Shown: positions 1-4,036 of the stretch, in pieces
How positions within the stretch are numbered: the stretch's first letter is position 1
Layout: each line of letters begins with the position of its first letter
Source: Savagea sp.
GTDB taxonomy: Bacteria; Bacillota; Bacilli; Bacillales_A; Planococcaceae
Direction: 5' to 3'
Length of the DNA stretch: 5,414 nucleotides
Assembly (NCBI GenBank): GCA_030152585.1
Contig: JASLJC010000141.1
Span: 1 to 5,414 of the forward strand
Translations under genes and position numbers: made by a program
The notes under the pieces: model-generated
The model's database searches: none
What the model was told of the DNA's origin: nothing
What the model saw: only the letters and a program-made list of their open reading frames with translations

Positions 1-229
1 CTCGTACCAAACAGAGCAACAGAAAAACTTAATAAAAGTGTATGGCATGCTCCATTTCGTAATTGTTCAAAAATATCACCGCCTAAATCGTCGGTTCCGA
101 ACCAATGCATCGCATGAGGAGGAGTAAGAATAGCGTCGGATTCAAAAGCGGTATCTTCTATAGGAAAAAGTACCGTTGAGCCTGCTAATATTATGAAAAA
201 TAATAGAAAAAAGAAGTGAATATTCGCAT
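1..229 (-). CDS. ABC importer permease, OppC/DppC/NikC-like, partial and apparently frameshifted near its start
   Basis: This is the second inner-membrane permease of the importer operon; only its N-terminal part lies in the window. The ATG at 229-227 has a good ribosome binding site (AAGGAG at 243-238, 8-base spacer) placed inside the end of the upstream permease gene, one base after whose stop it begins. In the ATG frame translation stops after 12 codons (TAA at 193-191). In the -1 frame an open sequence runs to the window edge and shows a hydrophobic first membrane segment followed by HWFGTDDLGGDIFEQL. This matches the family hallmark around 'H.fGTDe.GRDvfsrl..GaR.sL', with GR changed to GG and the later Arg changed to Cys. 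The two frames join at a T6 run (212-207), giving MRIFTSFFLLFFIILAGS, a normal permease start. Family assignment is firm. Whether the gene is broken, slips, or reflects a sequencing error is open. Confidence 0.72.
207..212 (-). other. T6 slippery tract joining two reading frames of the second permease
   Basis: On the minus strand the initiating frame reads ACT TCT TTT TTC TAT and soon stops. The seven bases T TTT TTC fit the X XXY YYZ pattern of a -1 ribosomal slippery site. A -1 shift, or one extra T in the run, restores the open permease frame exactly here. I cannot tell from one sequence whether this is programmed frameshifting, transcriptional slippage, phase variation, a fixed deletion or a base-call error. 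No obvious downstream stimulatory structure was identified. Confidence 0.5.
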
Positions 230-230
230 G

Positions 231-1175
231 TTATCGTCTCCTTAATCGTGGGTCGAATAAGTGTTGAAGTAAATCGCCTAAACTATTCATTCCGACGATA
301 AATAAAGCACTAAAAAATAAAATGTTTTGTAAAACGATATAATCTCGCGTTAATATAGCTTCTTGTAACAAACGGCCAATCCCCGGATAATCAAAAATAA
401 CTTCGACAATTAATGTAGCACCGAATAAAGCACTAGCATTTAAACAAAGTTGAACGAGTAAAGTAGGTAAGCTGTATCGAAGACGCTGAACGAATAAAAG
501 TGCGGTTTGAGGAACCGTTTGTAATGTATGCCAATCGAGAAAAGCGGCATATTTACTTTCTAAAAAAGAAGAACGTGCTAAAAAATAAAAGTGCGGCATT
601 TGAATCAAACATAATGTCGTAATGGGACCGACACTATGCCATAAAATATCTCCAACAGTCGTCTCAAGAAATGGTGTTTTACCGCCTGATAAAGGTAATA
701 CGTTCAGATAGATAGAACATGTAATCAATAAGAATAATCCAATAAGAAAAGCCGGTAATTCTCGAAGAATTATGAAAAAAGAATAGAAAAAAGTATCAAT
801 TCGAGGTGATGTTGTACTCCAAGCTCCGAGTAACGTCCCAGCAATAAAACTGAAAAAAAGAGCACTCGTAAAGATGTAAAAGGTCCACGGTAAATGATCG
901 ATTAAAAGTTGTTGTACAGGAACATCCCACGTCATACTTCTACCGAGTTGACCTGTACTTAAATTTGTTACAAATGTAAACAATTGTTCGAATACCGTTC
1001 CATCTACTTGATAAAATCTACGATAACTTTCAATCTGTTCTTCTGTATACATTGTCGTACTTGACATACCTGATTCATCAAATAATAAAAAAGGGTCCCC
1101 CGGCATGAGCCGAGGGAGTGAAAAATGAACAAGGAGTAAGAAAAGTACAATCAAAAAATATTTGAAAACTTTCAT
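231..1175 (-). CDS. ABC importer permease, OppB/DppB/NikB-like
   Basis: A 314-residue inner-membrane permease of the BPD_transp_1 superfamily, peptide/nickel class, of normal family length. It has a first membrane segment at about residues 5-23, followed by the characteristic PGDP (25-28). A long extracytoplasmic loop comes next, then hydrophobic segments near 97-121, 131-157, 178-200, 236-258 and 282-300. Near the C terminus it has the family block EVIFDYPGIG (258-267) and the terminal DPRLRRR (308-314). The cytoplasmic EAA-type coupling loop near 200-225 is degenerate: the usual 'Y..tA.AKG' stretch reads YAAFLDWHTLQ, without the conserved glycine. The ATG overlaps the TGA of the binding-protein gene by 4 bases (ATGA, 1172-1175), which indicates translational coupling. 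The substrate is not readable from the permease. The Fur box upstream of the operon suggests a metal complex rather than peptides. Confidence 0.9.
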   Translation of the reverse strand: MKVFKYFLIVLFLLLVHFSLPRLMPGDPFLLFDESGMSSTTMYTEEQIESYRRFYQVDGTVFEQLFTFVTNLSTGQLGRSMTWDVPVQQLLIDHLPWTFYIFTSALFFSFIAGTLLGAWSTTSPRIDTFFYSFFIILRELPAFLIGLFLLITCSIYLNVLPLSGGKTPFLETTVGDILWHSVGPITTLCLIQMPHFYFLARSSFLESKYAAFLDWHTLQTVPQTALLFVQRLRYSLPTLLVQLCLNASALFGATLIVEVIFDYPGIGRLLQEAILTRDYIVLQNILFFSALFIVGMNSLGDLLQHLFDPRLRRR

Positions 1176-2728
1176 ATCTCTTCATGTGCGACGTATGATA
1201 ATTTATTATGATCAATTTTCCCATGATCGTATCGCACAAACCACTGATCATAATGTTTAGGGTCATAAACGAAGCGGTCATATGCGCTATGTAATAACAA
1301 CACCGGCACATCTTCTGCAATAATTGCTTGCGCTTCATGTAGCCATTTCATCCGTTTTGTGACATCACTTTCTACTGCTTGCCGTTTTAAAAGAGATTGC
1401 AATGTAGGATTGTCATATCCTCGAATGAGAGTATGTTCTGGATTCGGCTTAGCTGCGTAAAGTCGATTCATATAAATCGGATCGCCACTGACTCCTCCCA
1501 TGTTAAACAACAACATCTCATAATCTCCCAATTGATATTTTTCGTTTAAAACATTCGTATCAACGGTTTGAATGGTTAAGGTGACGCCAACTGCTTGAAG
1601 TTGCCGTTGTAACAATTGTGCAATTTTAGCCTCTTTCGGACGATTTCCAATCGTTAATGTAAAGGACAATGTTTGACCATCTAAAAGTGATTTTGCTTTA
1701 TCAAGATTATACGGATCGGTTGGAATGTTGTCGTTGTACCAAGGACTATGAATAGGAACAAATCCTTGCCCACTTAATTCTCCTGAACCGCGTTCGATTT
1801 TATCAATAATAGCTTGTCGATCAATAGCAGCAGAAAGCGCTTGACGTATTTTTTTATCTTTTAAAACAGGCGAATGTTCCATGTTCAACATAATCCGCAT
1901 TACGTGATAAGAAGCTAATTCTTTCGTTGCATATTGTTCATCTTCTTTCAGTTGTTGAAACATATCGGCTGTCGTATTAATCAAATCAATCGTTCCTTCT
2001 CGAAAAGCGAGAATTTCATCGCTAACCGGAATCCACTGGAGTGATTGTACTTCAACTTCTTTCGGGTATCGTTCATACGCTACGAGACGATATGTACCGT
2101 GCGCAGGTTCATATGTATCGACGACGAAAGGTCCTGAGCCGACCGTAACTCCTTCACCATTAAATGTGTAAGGATCTTCAACATTTTCCCATATATGTTT
2201 TGGAATAATTCGACTAAAACCAACGGCATTCAAATGATTTACTTGAGGACTTGAAAAATAAATCGTGACAGTATGAGAGTCGACGACTTCTGTTTTCTCA
2301 ACAGCGTACCCAGCATCAGTCGCTAATAAATTCATGACTGGCGGGTGCTGTCGGTAATAATCGAATGTAAATGCAACATCTTCTGCAGTGACGGGTTTTC
2401 CGTCGTGCCATGTCATATCTTCTCGCAATGTAAAAGTAATAACTCGGTGATTTTCTTTAATTTCATAAGAAGTAGCAAGCCAAGGAATTAATCCTTCTTC
2501 TCCTTTTTCGAGTAAAGAATCATATACCATTTGAGTCCGACTCGTACCCGCACCTTTCATCTGATGACGAAATGGGTTCAAAATACCAGCATCACCTGTA
2601 CTTGCAAAACGGATGATCGGTTTGTCATCCGAAAGTTGTTCTTCTGTTAGTGAACTCGTTTGTTGACAACCGACAAGAACAATAGAAAACAATACGAGTG
2701 TTAAAAAAGTCCAGATGTTTCGTGTCAT
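1172..2728 (-). CDS. Lipoprotein substrate-binding protein of an Opp/Dpp/Nik-type ABC importer (SBP_bac_5 family)
   Basis: A 518-residue extracytoplasmic solute receptor, typical in length for the family, which delivers substrate to the adjacent permeases. A short N-terminal hydrophobic segment ends in the lipobox LVGC with Cys21 as the lipidated residue, so the protein should be anchored to the outer face of the membrane. Family landmarks follow in order: TGDAGILNPF (44-53), YDSLLEKGEEGLIPWLATSY (69-88) and the signature region WHDGKPVTAEDVAFTF (107-122). Later comes KIRQALSAAIDR, as seen in peptide- and nickel-binding members. The start is supported by an AAAGAGG ribosome binding site (2743-2737) 8 bases before the ATG. 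The gene is first in a leftward operon and has a near-consensus Fur box 25 bases upstream of the start, so expression probably rises under iron limitation. Candidate cargoes include metallophore-metal complexes, nickel or haem-related compounds; the sequence does not decide between these. Confidence 0.92.
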   Translation of the reverse strand: MTRNIWTFLTLVLFSIVLVGCQQTSSLTEEQLSDDKPIIRFASTGDAGILNPFRHQMKGAGTSRTQMVYDSLLEKGEEGLIPWLATSYEIKENHRVITFTLREDMTWHDGKPVTAEDVAFTFDYYRQHPPVMNLLATDAGYAVEKTEVVDSHTVTIYFSSPQVNHLNAVGFSRIIPKHIWENVEDPYTFNGEGVTVGSGPFVVDTYEPAHGTYRLVAYERYPKEVEVQSLQWIPVSDEILAFREGTIDLINTTADMFQQLKEDEQYATKELASYHVMRIMLNMEHSPVLKDKKIRQALSAAIDRQAIIDKIERGSGELSGQGFVPIHSPWYNDNIPTDPYNLDKAKSLLDGQTLSFTLTIGNRPKEAKIAQLLQRQLQAVGVTLTIQTVDTNVLNEKYQLGDYEMLLFNMGGVSGDPIYMNRLYAAKPNPEHTLIRGYDNPTLQSLLKRQAVESDVTKRMKWLHEAQAIIAEDVPVLLLHSAYDRFVYDPKHYDQWFVRYDHGKIDHNKLSYVAHEEI

Positions 2729-2752
2729 AATGTTAACCTCTTTTCTTTATTT

Positions 2753-2771
2753 AATAATGATAATCACTATC
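2753..2771 (-). promoter_or_regulatory. Fur box controlling the ABC importer operon
   Basis: The plus-strand sequence AATAATGATAATCACTATC matches the classical 19-base Fur box GATAATGATAATCATTATC at 17 positions. The Bacillus-type 7-1-7 core TGATAAT-C-ACTATCA (2758-2772) has a single mismatch. It lies 25 bases upstream of the binding-protein start. On the minus strand a candidate -35 TTGATA lies inside it and a poor -10 follows, so bound Fur with iron would cover the promoter. The NADAR gene on the other side starts about 135 bases away, so control of that gene is less likely. Confidence 0.8.
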
Positions 2772-2849
2772 AATTAAAAACAATACACAGTTCTTGTGAA
2801 ATAGATGTGAATAAAACAAACTTTTCAGAAACTTCATTTTTTAAAACAG

Positions 2850-2855
2850 TATAGT
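2850..2855 (+). promoter_or_regulatory. Possible -10 element of the NADAR gene promoter
   Basis: TATAGT lies 50 bases before the NADAR start and resembles a sigma-A -10 hexamer. No convincing -35 element stands at 16-18 bases upstream, so this is a weak call. It is noted because the gene needs its own promoter in this divergent intergenic region. Confidence 0.25.
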
Positions 2856-2905
2856 CGTGACGGAAAACTCGTTCTATCGTAAAATAAAGAAAAGGAAGTG
2901 ATAAT

Positions 2906-3463
2906 ATGTATACGATGGCGCAATTTCAAGCGATGCAACGTCAGAAAAAAAGACCAATTTTATATTTTTGGGGTGAAAATCCAACTGCGCAAAACCCTAT
3001 TACGAAAGATTGTTTAAGTCAATGGTATCCAGCTTCATTTGAGGAAGACGGCATCTATTATGCAACGAGTGAGCATTATATGATGGCGCAAAAAGCGATG
3101 TTATTTCAAGATGATGAAAAAGTTTATGAAATTTTAAATGCAATACACCCGTCTGAAGCAAAAAAGCTTGGTCGACAAGTACGTCATTTCAGTCGAAACG
3201 TATGGGACCAACATAAAACAGATATCGTAACGAGAGGGAATGTTTTGAAGTTTCAACAAAATGAATCATTACGTCAATTTTTATACGAAACAAAAGGGAA
3301 GTGGCTAATTGAAGCGAGTCCAGTCGATAATATTTGGGGGATCGGTCGCGGAGAAGAAGATCCTCTTCTTGAACAGTTTGAAACGTGGTCAGGTCAAAAT
3401 TTACTTGGATTTTCGATAATGGAAGCTCGAGAACGACTATTTGAAGAAACGATGTTTTCATAA
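2906..3463 (+). CDS. NADAR (YbiA/DUF1768) family N-glycosidase
   Basis: A 185-residue cytosolic protein with the full NADAR pattern and normal family length. Landmarks are SQWYPASF (38-45), the substrate-pocket block TSEHYMMAQKA with Glu56 (54-64), the EAKKLGR helix (84-90), W100, GNVLKFQQN (111-119), EASPVDNIWGIG (136-147) and the closing GQNLLGFSIMEAR (163-175). Members hydrolyse N-glycosidic bonds: YbiA of E. coli acts on early, reactive riboflavin-pathway intermediates, and other NADAR proteins remove ADP-ribose from guanine in DNA opposite DarT toxins. No DarT gene is adjacent, so the metabolite-repair role is the better guess. The ATG has an AAAGGAAGTG ribosome binding site. The gene is monocistronic, divergent from the importer and closed by a strong terminator. 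The family call is secure; the exact substrate is inference. Confidence 0.93.
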   Translation: MYTMAQFQAMQRQKKRPILYFWGENPTAQNPITKDCLSQWYPASFEEDGIYYATSEHYMMAQKAMLFQDDEKVYEILNAIHPSEAKKLGRQVRHFSRNVWDQHKTDIVTRGNVLKFQQNESLRQFLYETKGKWLIEASPVDNIWGIGRGEEDPLLEQFETWSGQNLLGFSIMEARERLFEETMFS

Positions 3464-3487
3464 ATCCAAGTGAAGGTGAACACAAGC

Positions 3488-3520
3488 CTCACGTTTTGCA
3501 TACGTGCGCAAAGGAGTGAG
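3488..3520. repeat. Imperfect nested hairpin downstream of the NADAR gene
   Basis: CTCAC (3488-3492) pairs with GTGAG (3516-3520), and inside it TTTGC (3495-3499) pairs with GCAAA (3508-3512). The loop is 8 bases with small asymmetric bulges between the stems. It lies in the 3' untranslated region of the NADAR transcript, ahead of the terminator. It has no U-run of its own, so it is not a terminator by itself. I recognise no known RNA family. Confidence 0.3.
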
Positions 3521-3546
3521 AAACTTTAATATCTATTATAAAATGA

Positions 3547-3579
3547 AAAAAGCTACGTCATGAAAAGACGTAGCTTTTT
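3547..3579. terminator. Bidirectional rho-independent terminator
   Basis: GCTACGTC (3552-3559) and GACGTAGC (3567-3574) form a perfect 8-bp stem, extended by five A-T pairs to 13 bp (3547-3559 with 3567-3579) around a 7-base loop ATGAAAA. It is flanked by an A-run on the left and a T-run on the right, so it can terminate transcripts in both directions. It sits between the convergent NADAR gene and the 83-residue gene, which is the expected place. Confidence 0.93.
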
Positions 3580-3593
3580 GTATTGCTAGCATA

Positions 3594-3845
3594 TTATTGG
3601 AGTGAAAATAAATACTGCTGTCCATCAGCTGTTAGACATCCATGTTCTACCGTATAAGGAATGTTATCGATAAAATCGATCTGGTCAACATAACATTCTT
3701 TTACGAGGTAAGCTAATTGGGCATAAACTTCATAAATCGTCACATTTTCCTCTTGCGACAAATCGACAAGAAACGTATCGAAAGCTGGACGATCCGTACG
3801 TTCAAAATACGTAAGAAGACGGTGACGTATCGTATGAATTTTCAT
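3594..3845 (-). CDS. Small hypothetical protein, possibly winged-helix
   Basis: I do not recognise this 83-residue protein. It is very likely a real gene: the ATG is preceded by a near-perfect AGAGGAGGTG ribosome binding site (3860-3851; AGGAGG 7 bases from the start), and the gene ends just inside the bidirectional terminator. It is soluble, with no signal or membrane segment. An N-terminal helix (IRHRLLTYFER) is followed by a second helical stretch (TIYEVYAQLAYLVKECYV) and then strand-like IDFIDNIPYTV. The close, CLTADGQQYL, recalls the 'iT..G..yL' turn that ends the wing in small winged-helix proteins (compare DUF2513/YjcQ-like folds). That resemblance is inference only. The gene is divergent from the Cas3-like gene with a palindrome between them, so a role as local regulator is possible but unproven. 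Confidence 0.75.
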   Translation of the reverse strand: MKIHTIRHRLLTYFERTDRPAFDTFLVDLSQEENVTIYEVYAQLAYLVKECYVDQIDFIDNIPYTVEHGCLTADGQQYLFSLQ

Positions 3846-3852
3846 CGAGTCA

Positions 3853-3858
3853 CCTCCT
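3853..3858 (-). promoter_or_regulatory. Strong ribosome binding site of the 83-residue gene
   Basis: AGGAGG on the minus strand, 7 bases before the ATG at 3845-3843 and embedded in AGAGGAGGTG. It is close to a perfect complement of the 16S rRNA tail. It fixes the start of the small gene and is the main reason for accepting it as coding. Confidence 0.85.
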
Positions 3859-3881
3859 CTACGTTATAGTATACAAATAAA

Positions 3882-3901
3882 TTGCACATTATAATGTGAA
3901 A
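3882..3901. promoter_or_regulatory. Palindromic operator-like site in the divergent intergenic region
   Basis: CACATTATAATGTG (3885-3898) is a perfect 14-bp inverted repeat. It extends to TTGCACATTATAATGTGAAA (3882-3901) with one mismatched pair. It lies 12 bases upstream of a minus-strand TATACT (3873-3868), a candidate -10 of the 83-residue gene, so it covers the -35 region of that promoter. It is about 95 bases upstream of the candidate promoter of the Cas3-like gene. It does not match the Fur, PerR, Rex or Zur consensus as I know them. A dimeric regulator site is the natural reading; which protein binds is unknown. Confidence 0.5.
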
Positions 3902-3970
3902 GCTTTGTGTACTTTTTAAGGGTCGACTAGGAATAAAGAAGGGGTATATGGTATGAAATGTTAAAATGAA

Positions 3971-3999
3971 TAGAAAAATAGTAAAGTTTTCAGTATAAT
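3971..3999 (+). promoter_or_regulatory. Sigma-A-type promoter of the Cas3-like gene
   Basis: A perfect -10 TATAAT (3994-3999) is preceded at 17 bases by TAGAAA (3971-3976), which agrees with the -35 consensus at 4 of 6 positions. Transcription would begin near 4006, giving a leader of about 30 bases. This makes the Cas3-like gene the first gene of its own transcript. Confidence 0.6.
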
Positions 4000-4020
4000 A
4001 AAAGAAAAGAATAAAATTCG

Positions 4021-4036
4021 AAAGGGATGAGGCATG
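4021..4036 (+). promoter_or_regulatory. Ribosome binding site deciding a GTG start
   Basis: AAAGGG (4021-4026) followed by GAGG (4029-4032) stands 9 and 3 bases, respectively, before GTG 4036. An in-frame ATG at 4027 directly abuts AAAGGG and leaves no spacer, so it is unlikely to initiate. The ATG at 4034 is out of frame and is followed at once by TGA. A later in-frame ATG at 4048 lacks a good site. Confidence 0.55.

Noticed and set aside
1..218. Reading the second permease as starting at an in-frame ATT just after the first permease's stop.
   Set aside because: ATT starts are very rare and this one has no fitting ribosome binding site, while the ATG at 229 has an excellent one; a frameshift at T6 explains the region better.
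1078..1338. An 86-codon minus-strand open frame across the binding-protein/permease junction.
   Set aside because: It is in a different frame from two well-supported genes and has no family features.
2906..3463. NADAR gene as antitoxin of a DarT-NADAR defence pair.
   Set aside because: No DarT-like ADP-ribosyltransferase gene is adjacent; the gene is monocistronic and closed by a terminator.
3189..3485. Minus-strand open frame opposite the NADAR gene.
   Set aside because: It is antisense to a secure coding gene, with no ribosome binding site or recognisable domain.
3542..3562. Six-codon open frame ATG-AAA-AAA-GCT running into the terminator.
   Set aside because: It lies inside the terminator hairpin and its A-run; no ribosome binding site at proper distance.
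4027..4029. In-frame ATG as the start of the Cas3-like gene.
   Set aside because: The only purine-rich site (AAAGGG) directly touches it, leaving no spacer; GTG at 4036 is correctly spaced. The difference is three residues and affects no conclusion.
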